Below are positions 12,762 through 25,193 of a stretch of DNA of 64,000 bases, piece by piece. The stretch covers positions 20,496,083 to 20,560,082 of the forward strand of contig OY986972.1 of the NCBI GenBank assembly GCA_963920575.1, in the 5' to 3' direction. How positions within the stretch are numbered: the first letter of the stretch is position 1; every line of letters starts with the position of its first letter. Made by a program: the position numbers and the translations under genes. The notes beneath the pieces are model-generated. The model was given only the letters and a program-made list of their open reading frames with translations, ran no database searches and had not been told where the DNA came from. Origin of the DNA: Narthecium ossifragum (Eukaryota > Streptophyta > Magnoliopsida > Dioscoreales > Nartheciaceae).

Positions 12762-14703
12762 GAGGGTGAGGGGCCCCCTCAGGGCTTAGGTACCTTAACC
12801 TCTTGCTCTTAACATGTCCACTTTCCTCCCTTACCACCTCTGCCATACACTGATCAGCTGGAGGCACTGTAGCTAAAACCATTTCTCCTCCGCTACCTTG
12901 GAACCCCGGCGGTCCTGGATCATCCTCATCCTCCTCCATCAGCTGAGGGCCCTTAGCAAACGCCTTGCGAGCAGCTTCAGGAAGCTCCTGCATCAAGGCA
13001 TTCTCTAGCACACCCTGGCCGATGTTGTGAACCTCATCGAGGATAGCCCCATTCGCCTCTCCCTGTCCAGAATCCCTCCAATCCCGCCTCATCGAAGAAG
13101 GACCCTGTTCAGTAGGTTCAACACCCTCCTCACAGGACAACGGCGGTTTATATCCACGAGGAAATACTAGTGGACCAGACCGAAAACCAAGCCCATTACT
13201 CCTCACAAACGCAGCCCGGTCCTGAAGTGATAGAGAAATAAACTCATCAAACTTGACGCCCCCCGACCCATCATGCTTGAGAAGGATCCTATGAGAAATC
13301 CTCGGCCCACCACTCCTCTCTAGCCCATTAGTTGCACGTGCTTTCATATTTCCCAGCTCACCAAGTTTGCCTTGCATATGCTCCATCTTCCCAGCTGGAA
13401 CCATGACGTCACCCTTGTCAGGAATCTTCCGCGTGGCAGCCTCTCCACGCTTGACCCACACCTTCACCAATGGCGGTTGTACCGGCCTGGAGGTCTGCTG
13501 ATCCTGCACCCCATAACGTACTCCATCATCTTCCTTGAGCTCTCCTAGCGCCTAGAAACAGCTACCCTGTGCCGCCGCCCTCCCTGCCATCCCACCAGGC
13601 TGCCGCCCTCGGCGCCAAAAGGACTGCACCGTGCGCCACTCTCCCCCAAAGTCCTCACTACCCCTCTCAGAGTTTTCCGAGCTCATCACCTCACCTCTCA
13701 CCACCGGTGACCCCAAACCTCCAACCGAGGAAGAGGAACCATTCCCATCACTTGCTCCACCATCAGAAACCCCAGGCATAGCACTATCCACCAAACCCTC
13801 CGCTGAGCTAGGTACCTCCCCCATCTCTACTTCCACCGGCAAGGCTCCCTCCTTCGACCTCCCATTCCCCACACCAAGCTCCTCCCGTGGACACCACCGT
13901 GGCCAAACCGCCCACACACTGCACAAATGACCACATTCTCGTAAATAAACGGTTGGGTAAAACACCCCTTATCAACCTCCGGCCTACCCAGACCCACAAC
14001 TGTGCCTATCCTTGCCGGCTTCTCCAGATCAACCTCCACACAAACCCTAGCATACCTACTCCGATCAACACATGTAGTCGCCGCATCAACCGCCACCGGC
14101 GTTCCCGCCCTCGCCGCCACAGTCACCAGAGCTCCCGTCTCCAAATACTCCTGAGGTATTCCCGGCATCCTCATCCACACCGAAATCTTATCAAAGTCCG
14201 CCGCCGTCGGCCTAAAGCAATCCCTCCACCGGAGCAACGCCAGAGTTTTCCCATCTACAAACCACGGCCCCCCAGTGTACACCATCACCAAGTCCTCCTC
14301 AGAGGCAAACTTGAACACAAAGATATCATCTGAACGATCCGTCACAATGAAAGGCTCCTTCGTCCTCCACATACCAATCAGCCGCCGTCGCAAGAACTCC
14401 AGCCCGACACCACCTCCCACAAACCGCCCAAACAACGAGTGACACCAACGCTGTCTTCCCTGTTCCAGCACCTCCTCCGGTACAACCGCTCGGTTCAGAT
14501 AGAGATTCTGGATCTTCTTCAGCTCACGCTCCGAAATCATCTCACAAAAGTTCCGCCTAAACCCTGCAATCTGCGCCCAAGACAATGAGCTCCCTGCGCC
14601 CCACCGCCGGCCACCAACCGCGCCCGCCTCAGCCCCACTAGCATCGCCCTTGTCCGGCGGGACCGGCTCTGGTCCCGGGATCAACGGCGGCCAGTGCTGA
14701 GCA
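12748..14703 (-). pseudogene. LINE ORF1: DUF4283/zinc-knuckle RNA-binding protein (broken)
   Basis: The minus-strand frame from 14703 reads AQHWPPLIPGPEPVPPDK and has no ATG, so the copy begins just inside the ORF. It continues into a DUF4283-like region (WCHSLFGRF, FKFASEEDLVMVYTGGPWFV, FDKISVWMRMPGIP), a linker with VDLEKPARIGTVVGLG, and a zinc knuckle starting CAVCGRFGH. A frameshift near 13900 disrupts the knuckle, and a stop occurs between 13552 and 13510. The last part (13509-12748) is a charged, Pro/Gly-rich tail. In plant L1 elements this protein is thought to bind the element RNA. The 3' end overlaps ORF2 by about 14 bp. Confidence 0.9.
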
Positions 14704-14842
14704 GGCCTGAGTCACAATGATCAGAGGATGTTCTAACCCTGCTTTGCTTGAACAGAATTAACCCACAATGGTCTCAAAGGCAACACTGGCTCTTTATATA
14801 CAAACCCTTCAGAGAAACTCTGGTAAGAGAAAGGAAATTAAT
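14704..14842. repeat. Right copy of the long LINE target-site duplication
   Basis: This 139 bp copy matches 8525-8661 throughout, apart from 'agagaaagg' here against 'agagagg' on the left. It lies between the LINE 5' end and the SWI2 3' region. Confidence 0.93.
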
Positions 14843-15011
14843 AAAACAACAAACAAATAACATACCTTCGCTGGATTACATGCCTGCAGCTCCTATCTGA
14901 CTATACATGTGAGTATATCTACAAAGACTACAATGTACACCTAATTAATAACAATAGTGAGTGCAGTAATTGGTACCAACAGCAAACATTAGCAATTATC
15001 ATGGTTGTGCA

Positions 15012-18000
15012 TCAGCTAAGATTTAGTTTCACTTTCTGCTGCTGCCACTTCTTCTTCTTCTTCTTGTAGTTATGAAGAATCTCAGTCCGCTCAGAAGGTA
15101 ACGCAGAAAGCAGCCACCTGCTAAATTCTAGCTCCCCCATGCCCATGTGCCGAGCAATGAGGCTGAATTCACTTCGTTTCTTCTCTTTGGAAAAGTTCTT
15201 GGGATCCCAGCTTTTCTTCGTTATTCTACTGGAGCTCTTTATCGAGTTTTCTCCTGTTAAGGCTATTTGATCTTTCTTCGCTTGAGAAGAAGGGCCCATG
15301 TTGACCACATCTTCATTTCGGTGTCTATAAACTATGCCTGTGAAGAGAAACCAGAGTATTGCCAGAAAATTACAGTTAGACTAACTAGAATATAGGTCCC
15401 GCATAACAAATAAAAATGCACAGAATGTGGCAGGTTAAAACCAAAACAAGTTTAGATTGGCTGAAAGGGGCTATGAAAATCTTCCATTTTTACACCATAG
15501 TGGTTAGTGCCATATGCGATAAAACATGCAACTACTCAACAGCCAATTTTATTGTGCAAATGATAAAGCCAGTATCTACACTGTCCAAATGATAAAGCTG
15601 AGAACAGACATTGTGGTGTCATGGTCACAAAAGTATAGCTTTACAAATATTATGCACCTCAAATGATGGATACCAAAGATCAATCAAAAGGCAAAAAGAT
15701 ACATTGTTAATGACTAGAACCAGTTTTGATAGATTCCAAAAGAGGCCTTTCCTCCTTTTGGGCATCTATTCCAAGATCTTGAATGCTTCTTCTTGCTGTT
15801 GCATCTAGCTAAAGTTTATACGATAACACTTCGTAGAAACATACCCAATAGTCAGATGGCCATTTTGCATCACATCATGAAAGGTCTGACTAAAATAATT
15901 CTGGTAAAGCTTAATCAGGGAGCATCTCTATTGGAAAATGCCTACGTGATCTCAAATTAGACACCATAGCATAAGACCAAGAAGAAACTTGCACATTCAT
16001 AGGCCTCAAAACATCTTACCTTCAAGAATAAGGCAGTAACACACCTGACTGGATCTATAATGTTCAAAACTGATAGAAACTTGCCTAATCCTCTTTTAAG
16101 ATAGAAGGGAAAAGAGTGAGACAAACTAAAGACTACAAAAGTGAAAGTGGCATTTCTTGCCGCATTCATCAAATAAGTGCTTTGAATGAGACAAATTAGA
16201 AAACAAGATGTGCATAATGATTGAATAACCATGAGACCAATTGGATTATGAACAGCTAATATGAATCTATTTCTTTGATGACAATGATCCCCACAGTAGA
16301 TAATTCTACATATTTTACGCAAAGTGAGCTTTATGGGAAGCAAAAGAAAAAGAAGATATGAATATATGATCTTACCCAAGTTGTCAGTCTTCGTTTCATC
16401 TTCCAAAGCCGAGGGCGGCTCAGCACATTTGCTATAGAATGATAAAATATTTGGTTCTTCTGAATGATGATCATGAAATTTTGAATTGATTAGCAAGGAC
16501 TGGATGTCAGCAACCTTTTCATGTTTTGGTGGATCCACAGTGGCATACGAGTGTTCATGTCCTTTCTCATGCTTGCCATGCAGCTCAATGATCTCGCTAG
16601 TAAAAAGTTTCTCGGATAGATCACGGAAAAGATTGCAGATTCCGAACAGCTCACCTTGAAATTCCTTGCAATCCTATCAAAGAATAACGGAGTTGGGGTC
16701 ATGAAATCCAGCCTGATGCATCTAAAGATATACTACATACAATACTACATACAATACTACATACAACTCATATTCGAGGAGGCAAACAGCATTTCCAGAG
16801 CAGTACCTGGACTCCTTCAAAGTAACGTTTTTCCATCTTTCCAGAAACAGCAATATTTGATAGCTGTTGTTTATACACCTGCCGAGAGTACACAAGTTCT
16901 TCAAGGGATCCAGCTGCAAGAAGACGAAATACTACCACGTGCCGTTTCTGTCCATAACGAAATGATCGATCCTGCGCTTGTAAATCTTGTGCAGGGTTCC
17001 AATTTGGATCAAAAATCACTACACGGTTTGCACTGACCAGATTCAAACCCAAACCACCAGCTCGAGTTGATATAAGGAATACCTAAGATGAGATGCACAT
17101 GTAATCTGTCAGATAGGTCTTCTTTATACAGAAAATCTCAATTTAAGGCATGACCTGCTTACTCGGACTTCTGTTAAAATCATCAACAAGTGATTGACGC
17201 AAGCTCATTGGAGTTGAACCATCAAGTCTTGAAAAGCAATAACCTTTCCGTATGAGAAGCTTCTCAAGTATGTCCAGCATCCTGTACACAGACAACGAAC
17301 TTATGGGGCAATAAAAAAGCAAAAACCAAGTGGCATACCTATATCTATAAACAATTACAGCTACTCCAAACTTATAACAGTTGGCCATCAGGAGTCAGAT
17401 TTTAATGAATTAAATACTGCATGATCCAGAACTAGAACAAAGGAAATCCTTATACAGGATGTCTATGAGGTCATAACTAAGTGAACTTGGTAAAATTCTT
17501 CACCTTTCCATGTACTTTAGCTTGCATCCTATCATTACGATAATTCAGTAACAAGGGAAAGAGTGATTGCTGATGGCCATAACAAAGAAGCTTATCAAGA
17601 ATGCGCATCCTGTCAGTATTTGTAGTTGCAAAGAAATAGCCATTTGGTGCAGGCTACAGTAAGAGACCATCGGCAAATTGCAAGGCAGATTTCATATGTA
17701 GAAGAATTGTAATAGAAGAAACCTCAGTCTCATGAAGAAAATTCTTAAATGGTTTTCTAGCACAACACCAGTTCACATCCCTGGATTTTACGAACAAATA
17801 ACCTGTACAAAGTAATAATCAAGAAACAAAGTCTGTTCCATTGTATTCAACTGTAGCTAACAAGGTTCCGAGAATGTCTAAGTACAACATTATCATAAAG
17901 AAAATGATTTTTACACTCCACATGGGGTTGTGTTGAAACAAATCTATGTGGTTGCTCATGTGGCATATATAAAATGACACTTCTACTCTGATCTGAATAG

Positions 18001-21000
18001 TCCAACATGGATAGATGTTTTCGTTTGGCGGCAAATTATCAAAAAAAAAATATCCCGAGGACTGATTTTTACACAAACTCAAGTAGGGTTGTTCACGTGG
18101 CTGCTGATTTGGCATAACAGGTGCTTCCACATGTTGTGCCAAATGAGCAACCACGTAGGGTTGTGTGAAAAACAACCCTACTTGGGTTTGTGTAAAAAGC
18201 AGTACTCTATCATAAAACATGTTAACTTCTGGACGTCCTCATGCTATCATGTAGAAACTAATAAACACTGAGAGCAGTACTTCGACAATTTGGTTCATTA
18301 ATAAAACAAATACCACCTACTTTCAAGCAAAATATCTGCATCCTATAGCCACTCAACATTGTCAGCGTGTGATATAACCACTGACTTCCTAAGTGGGTAT
18401 ATAACCATTGACATTTCCTCCACACAATTCCTTGTAATTGGTATATACCTGAGTTCTTGTCTCAATTCACGATGGTTAGCATCTGCATATTTGATTGGAC
18501 TGTAAGCGCACATAAGCTTCCACGATCAACAACTTTCTCCCCAAGTGGGGGTATAAACCTAAATCTTGCCATCATTGGCCACTGCTTGCATGTAGAACAC
18601 CTATCCGCCTCCCAAAGTGGTTATAAATTGACACCAAAGTGGTCATAAAGTGCACATAAGCTTCCACGATGAACAACTTACTCCCCAAGTGTGGGTATAA
18701 ACCTAAATCTTGCCATCATTGCCTACTGCTTGCATGTAGAACACCTATCCGCCTCCCAAAGTGGTTATAAATTGACACCACTGACCATGTTAGTTTTTCG
18801 TACACCAATCTACCCTCTAAAAAGGTGTAGGTTTTAGAACCATTCAGTACAAGTGACATTTACATAACTAATTGCTCTGTGTGCTACAAACCTCATATTA
18901 AAATACCATCTTGAAACTGGTGACGGGATTACCATGTTTGGCATCCATACTGACTACATAAGATAAGAATTTATCTGAAATGTCCACATCATCAAAGTAG
19001 ATCGTCATGATTATGTCACATATCAGTCTGTAAGTTATTATTGGAAATTGTTATTCATAAGCTACAATCCAGTTTCATAGAAGAACTTCATAAGCGTTTA
19101 TCTGATATGATAGCAATCACCAGACCAGATCGCCATGGATGTGTCACATGTCAGTCTGTAAATTATTATTTGAAATTTATTCATAAGGTACAGAAATCAA
19201 CTAACGATATACTCAAGTACTAAAACAATCAACAATTATCGACCCACATCCTCCACCTGTTCATCAAATCGACAAACAGATCCTCCTCCACAAAACACTA
19301 TGGCATTAAATCAGATCAATAACAATCCTCATCAAGAATATCTATTAACTATTACCAAATCAACTAAGCTTGAGATTCGCTTTGGCTGCCACTTTTTTTT
19401 TAACTATGCAAGAGAAGTACAGAGAGGAATGGGATGAGTGCCAATCTTCTTTCCTTTGGGAATTGTATTGAACTTTCCTTTCTTTATGAAGGTTTAGCAC
19501 TAGGCAAGTAAGCTAAGAGGACTCTAGCTCAGTGCAAAGTATTTAGATTAAAATAGTAGGGTCAAACTTCCTAGCAAGTGATCAATCAAATCAATAACCC
19601 TGGAACTAATAAATGTCTACTCATTTCAAAACACAAGAATCAATATAGTTTAATAACTACTCAATTGTGGATCCCTCATCTATTGACACTTTCATGATGA
19701 TCATTTTATTGATTATGTGAACTCCCAACCAAGGAATACCGTGTTGGCACGTGTCACTGGCCATCATGGCACATGCCAACCGGCACAGGAGTTGGCAATA
19801 GCTAAGGAATCACCAGCCTCAATCACCCCCATTGGCACGAGCACATACCAGTTGGTATCTACCCGTGCCGACCAACACAGGGACATGTCCCATTTGCAAG
19901 TACAGGGAACGCATCCCATTCGTCTGTACCCAACTCCATGTTAGTCTCGACAAGCTGGCATCCTTGCTACCAACTGAACTAATAAATAGTCCTAAATAGT
20001 TTATTCATACTTTCATGATGCACGGTCATCTAAGGGCGCGTTTGGCAACTCTGAATCTGACGAATCTTGAATCTATGGAATGAGCTGAATGATGAACCTA
20101 ATGAATCTGGTGTTTTTTATGTGTTAGTTCTGGTGTTTAGTTGATCACGCCGAATCTGTTGTCTCTAAGTGAGATTTTTCGACATATATATTTTTCAAAA
20201 TAATATCAATTAGATAAATATCATTGCAAAATTATCAACTGCACACACACACACACATATAAAATTGTATGTATATATCTTATGTTGTGTTCATCTAAGG
20301 GGAGTTTGGCGCGCGGGATCGGCGGTACCAGCGGAATGGTATCCGCCCATGGGTACCCGCAGGAGCGGACCCTGCGCGCGGCACCGAAATCGGAATCCGA
20401 GGCTTTGCAGATTCCGCGGATTCCGTTTTTTCAGAATCCGTGGCGGCCGCCAAACGACGGAACCCGTGGATGAGGACGGTGGATTCCATCCCATTCGTGG
20501 GTTCCGTGGCCGCCAAACACGGCCCTAGTGTATGAATACTATTATATGAATACATAAATAAATATTATATACAATATTATATAGTATAGAATATAGAATA
20601 TAATATGTATTATGGCATATTACATTTTTATATATAATCATATTATGTCATAGCATACATACACAAAAACTATATATAATACCTAAAAATTATATCAAAC
20701 CCTTATATCAGCCATTTTATCAAATTCAATACACACAATAGTATGCCAAAACAATCAAATCCACTGCTCTAGTATAAATCTAAATTTAGTCTGCATTATT
20801 TTGCTCATAAACAGAATCTTTTCAACCTTCACAAACTTTGCCATCTAAAACATCCACCTGCGTAGTATTATCAATACACACGGTCACACGGGTCTTGCAA
20901 CCATGCACAACTATTTTGAAGGAGCTACTTTCTCTCTATGCCTTTGTTAATCAGTGATATAACTTCAACAACAGGTTGCTAATAGAAGACAACAGGACAC

Positions 21001-24000
21001 AGAAAAAGCATATTATAGTAGTACAAGTGACCCATACAAGGAGTTTCAGATGACAGGTGCCCCAAAGCATAAAAAGAGTCAGAAAAACTTTAACTTCCTT
21101 GATATAAGCAACTGAGCTTAAGGACCCTAGGAAACACTCGAAATTTGAAAATTCCCTGGACTTATGAAGAGGCCAGTCAAAGAAGGATAGTGACCAGGCT
21201 TGACACATGGGATTGGTTTCAGTAGTTGACATGGGAATTCTAAGCCTTGGAAATGTACATAGATCTTTAAGAAAAGGATCAGCAGTCAAATCCATCTTAC
21301 TAAGGCAAAAAAAAGAAACAGATATATAACTCAAATTTGCAATCCAATCAGAGTTTATGTACCATAAGCATAATAAAAATTTACAAGACAACTGAACCAT
21401 AATCTGAGTATAAAGAAGCTTGAAAGGTTTCCAGAGGCGTTACCTCACAGAGTAGCTGAATAAAAGAACCTTGTCACCATGTGAAGCCCATGATAGTAGC
21501 AGCTTTTCCAGAGCTCGCATTTTTCCACAATGTTCCGCATCACTAAGCCCCATAAAACTCTCGGTTTGAGCACTGCCACCGACCAAATCAATGTCGGTAC
21601 CGAAGATAGCAGAGGCAAGCTCAGCATCCTTGTTCTGTTTCTCTTTTTCATCCCGGGAGTTGTGCTTGATCAGCTCTAGATGATTGCTTATCTGCGAAGA
21701 CCATACTCCAGCTCAAGAATATTATAAGCCTGAATTTCATCAAAATGTCACATTACCTGCTGAAGCTTGATGAGGCAAGGGAGTACAAGGCAGAAGGGGC
21801 ATGAATCACAGCCTTCCGGGTTGTCCCTATGAAGATAGGACCAAATGATACCATTAGGGGCTGTTCTCTTGCAACACTCAACCTGAGTCAAAGGGCTCCC
21901 ACAGCTACAAGGAAGATCCTTATTAATCAGACATTGGATATCAGGTTGTTCCAGCATCCTCTTGTAAACACGTTTTTGCAACTCGCTCATGGCGCAAAAG
22001 ACTACATTGTCTTCTTTCCCGTGCATCAGATGCCCAATTGTCTCCTCTTTCGTCCTTCTTAACAAGTAATTTCTCAAAACTGCAACTAGGTGTGTCTTTC
22101 TCTCGTCAGCAATTCGAATAAATCTTTCAGGAGCACTAAATCTTTGGCCATGCTTTAAAGGTTCCTCGTAGAAATCTCGAAAATGATCCCGAGTTCCAAG
22201 GGAAGCAGGTGAAACCCAATCAAACAGATTATACAGCTCTGAAATCTTATTTTGCATGATTGTCCCTGTAAGTCCAATGCGTTTTCGAGTTTTAATTCCT
22301 AAACATGCTTTATAGAGTTGGGACTTTTCATTCTTCAGACGATGCGCCTCATCAACAACCACAACCTCCCATGGAATTTCAGATAGGATACTATTATGAA
22401 TTCTGAATGTGTCAAAACTGGTTATAAGTACCTCCACCGCATGAGCTCCTATCTTCTCGAGGATCAGATCACGATATTGTCCATGATAAACAGCAACACT
22501 GAAGTTGCCCCATTCAGAAAATTCATTTTCCCAGTTCTGTATGACGGAAGTAGGGCAGACAATCAGCACTGGACCCTTCATCATATGGTCCTGTAGGTCC
22601 CTCTTGCAGTCTCCATGTTCAGGATCTTTACACATCACAGCGGCCAGAAAAGCAATTGTCTGAATGGTTTTCCCCAGACCCCTTGTTTATCCAAGGTAAT
22701 ATCCAGTGTGAGATTTGACAATATAGATTATAAAGTATTTCTGCCAATGCAGATTGACTGAAGAAAAACTTATTTGCAAAGTCATATCTAGGAATTGTCG
22801 AAAAGCAAGCTCAGGCATTAAGACTTCGGTTATGAATATACAAATTAGGGTGTTTGGCAGCTTGCATAGAGCGACACATAAATTACTTCATTTTGTATAT
22901 ATCAGTGGACAGGCTAGAGATTACTTGATACTGTACATCGCAAAAGAGCATCAATGGATGTAAAGGACATTGGCAGCTTGCATCAAGCAACAAACATACA
23001 TTTCTTGAGGTTGTATTTCACAACAGAACATCATTGGACAAAAAAGACATTGGCTAATACCAAAACAATGAAGCCACCCCGGACCAATAAATTGATGATT
23101 CAGTGCATTGCCCAACACAAGACCAAATGCCACTAAGTGGTAGTATCTAATCAGATAGATATCTGCAAGATAAGTTATTCTATTGGTAGCAACCAGAAAA
23201 ATGAGATCCAAATATAAATACAAACAAGCACCACCGGGCAGGTATCCAAGTGAAAGTGCTGTGCATGAATGTCAGACAAAATCATCGAAATACACATTGT
23301 CAGATGAAAGAACCAGACAGTTCAAACGCGAGACCAAATGCCATTAAGTGGTAGTATCTAATCAGATAGATATCTGCAAGATAAGTTATTCTATTGGTAG
23401 CAACCAGCAAAATGAGATCCAAATATACATACAAACAAGCACCACCGGGCAGGTATCCAAGTGAAAGTGCTGTGCATGAATGTCAGACGAAATCATCGAA
23501 ATACACATTGTCAGATGAAAGAACCAGGCAGTTCAAACTATCAGAACCGTCAATAATAATTCCTCATCTCAACAGAAAAGGTGAAGAAAACATAATGACC
23601 AAGAATAACAACATATTCAAAACAAGGGATGACTATAGAGGTAACAAGGTTGCCAAGAAGAAAGATCCAATAGAAAGAACAAAATGACAAGTTAGAAAAC
23701 ATAAAATGTAACAAGAAGACTCACATATCATCTCCTAGCACACCGCCGTGATTGTTCTTGTATAAACCATATAGAAATCTCACACCCTCTCGTTGATGCT
23801 CAAGAAGCCTACAGTTGATTGATGCAGGGACCTGCAACAAGAGAAAAATACTCACGGCAAAATAAGATTAGACAACTTTTAAAGGACTTCTCTGTATGAA
23901 ATAAATAATTGTTTAGAAAACTGGATCTCCAGAAAATATGATAGAAGAAGGTACACAAGATTAAGGCCATTCATCCCCTCTAAATCACTATGCTGATACA

Positions 24001-25091
24001 TAACTACTCTCCATGGCCTGTCCAGTTTTTTAAAGAATAAAATCATTCGTGCCCTCTAATTCACAATCACTAATGAGACATAGTCTTGGAACCTACAAGT
24101 CTACAACAAGATACACTATTTTCGGTTTCTAGCCTAAAATTTAAAACTACAAAAAGAGGAAAAGGACAGATGGAAGAGAAAAGAAGAAGATATCTTTTTC
24201 CAGAACTATGAAATTAATATCTCTAAGGCTTTAAGAGCACCAACGGTTCGGCATTAACCATGTGAAAGAACTTCTATACTATATCCAAGAAGATAACTAA
24301 TCTAATCTCAGATTCTTGACTAGAATTTGGTATCAAACAGAAGAAGGGAGCCTCTAGAATTCCAAAAAGAACCAGATATATTAGTCAGAACTATGATATT
24401 ATTCTCTCTAAGACTATACAAAAAGAATCCACAATAACCATGTGAAAGAATTTTTTACTTCTTTATCCAAGAAGATATTCTAATCTCAGCTTCTTGACTA
24501 CAATTTGGTATGAAAAATAAGGGAGACACTAGAATTTACAAGTACAAATGGAGGAGAAAGAAAGACAAATGGAACAAAGAGAACCAGATATCTTATTCCA
24601 AACCTATGAAATTAATCTCCCTAAGGTTACTACAATGAGAATCGAAATTAAGCACGAGAAAGAACGTTTCAAGGCTATTCAAAAACAACTGCTAATCTCA
24701 TCAAAGAGAAGAAGGGAACCACCTGGACGAGGGGGGATTCCGAAAGGACCAAGGGCTCGAAGGGCCCTCTGGAGTCCAGACCCAATGGCTGGTGACGAAC
24801 GGTTTCACGAGGCCAGGGAAGTGGGAAAGCGGCATCCCCATCATCATCACCACCATCGCCTTCTTCTTGGAGGAGGGGTTTCAGCGGCGGAGTCGGGGAT
24901 TGGTGCCGCTGGGATCTCTCGGAGAAGGAGGGGAAATCGAGGCGCTGGAGCTGCTGGGAGAGAGAGGACTTGGGGGGTTTCCGGGGGATCTCCGGCGGAG
25001 CGTCGGAGAGGAGAGAGGAGGGGCTGGAAGAAGGGACGGTGGTGGGATTGGAGCAGGGTCGCAGGGTCTCCTTCAGGCGGTTCAACGACAT
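15012..25091 (-). CDS. SWI2: SNF2-family ATPase, SWI2/CHR9 (Rad26/ERCC6L2-like), eight exons, complete
   Basis: Coding exons, in order of transcription: 25091-24723, 23831-23725, 22681-21757, 21691-21444, 17281-17155, 17082-16807, 16673-16376, 15337-15012. All junctions are GT-AG and the parts join in frame to 891 codons plus stop. The N-terminus reads [13 protein letters not shown]. The ATPase core follows: [20 protein letters not shown] (Q-type motif), DDMGLGKT (Walker A), [12 protein letters not shown] (Ia), [16 protein letters not shown] (Walker B, DEAH), LTGTIMQN (III), [17 protein letters not shown] (IV), [25 protein letters not shown] (V) and [15 protein letters not shown] (VI). Exon 3 ends in a Cys cluster (CSCG, ECC, CDSCPFC), a likely Zn site between the two lobes. 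The C-terminus has a Lys-rich tail after [18 protein letters not shown]2 proteins use ATP to move or strip DNA-bound proteins; this branch is tied to nuclear DNA repair. The length and motif set match the plant SWI2 type as remembered. The second lobe is separated by a 4.2 kb intron. Confidence 0.93.
15338..16375 (-). other. SWI2 intron 7
   Basis: Intron with GT donor after 16376 and AG acceptor before 15337. Nothing further is recognised in it. Confidence 0.85.
18056..18207. mobile_element. Fold-back MITE
   Basis: The left arm 18056-18115 and right arm 18135-18207 are inverted copies sharing TTTTTACACAAAC, AAGTAGGGTTGTT, CACGTGG and ATTTGGCA. A related half copy with 'tttttacactccacatgggg' lies at 17895-17985. 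Strong hairpin potential is evident in the intron RNA. Confidence 0.75.
18508..18786. repeat. Tandem duplication, 144 bp unit, two copies
   Basis: The unit starting GCACATAAGCTTCCACGAT at 18508 recurs at 18652 with few changes and shares 'gggtataaacctaaatcttg' and 'cctatccgcctcccaaagtg'. Confidence 0.85.
20298..20524. mobile_element. Small GC-rich MITE, PIF/Harbinger-like, with a related left end at 20034
   Basis: The ends AGGGGAGTTTGGCG and CGCCAAACACGGCC are imperfect inverted repeats, flanked by the 3 bp direct repeat CTA (20295-20297, 20525-20527). A second left end, CTAAGGGCGCGTTTGGC, stands at 20030. The core is GC-rich against a very AT-rich surround. The short open frames in it are shadows. 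Confidence 0.55.
23121..23541. repeat. Tandem duplication of 211 bp in SWI2 intron 2
   Basis: The unit at 23121-23331 recurs at 23332-23541 with only scattered substitutions (for example 'aaatataaatac' against 'aaatatacatac'). The near identity marks a recent event. Confidence 0.92.
24170..24625. repeat. Degenerate tandem repeat, about 190-200 bp, three copies, in SWI2 intron 1
   Basis: The block around 'ccagatatcttattcca' then 'ctatgaaattaat' appears near 24187, 24371 and 24584. 'aaccatgtgaaagaa' and 'ttcttgactacaatttggta' recur in register. Confidence 0.7.
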
Positions 25092-25134
25092 CTGAGAAGG
25101 AAGGCGGGTCTATTAGTTCCCCTCTCTCACTCCC

Positions 25135-25142
25135 TATTTATA
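25135..25142 (-). promoter_or_regulatory. TATA box of SWI2
   Basis: On the minus strand the sequence reads TATAAATA about 45 bp before the SWI2 ATG (25091). Transcription would start near 25105-25110 and leave a very short leader. The position is inferred from the usual 25-32 bp spacing. Confidence 0.65.
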
Positions 25143-25193
25143 AAGCCGCTTTGTTTATAACCTTTTGGATATTTGAATGCTACGCGGGCCAAC

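Larger units (their letters stand above)
8662..14703 (-). mobile_element. L1-type LINE, near full length, about 6.0 kb
   Basis: Read on the minus strand, the element starts at 14703 inside ORF1, runs through ORF1 and ORF2, and ends with a short 3' UTR reading CTTCGGGCTTAATTGGTC followed by a run of A. It is bounded by a direct repeat of 137/139 bp, which is the target-site duplication. ORF2 keeps its catalytic motifs, but both ORFs carry stops and frameshifts, so this copy cannot encode its own machinery. It lies about 170 bp beyond the SWI2 stop codon, in the same orientation as that gene. Confidence 0.95.
17282..21443 (-). other. SWI2 intron 4, 4.2 kb, filled with repeats
   Basis: The largest intron splits the helicase between motif IV half-sites ([13 protein letters not shown]). 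It holds fold-back MITEs near 17895-18207, a 144 bp tandem duplication at 18508-18786, a TGGCAC/GTGCC-rich stretch at 19735-19980, and one or two small elements with TTTGGC ends at 20034-20524. The splice sites at both ends are canonical, so the gene seems to tolerate the load. Confidence 0.85.
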
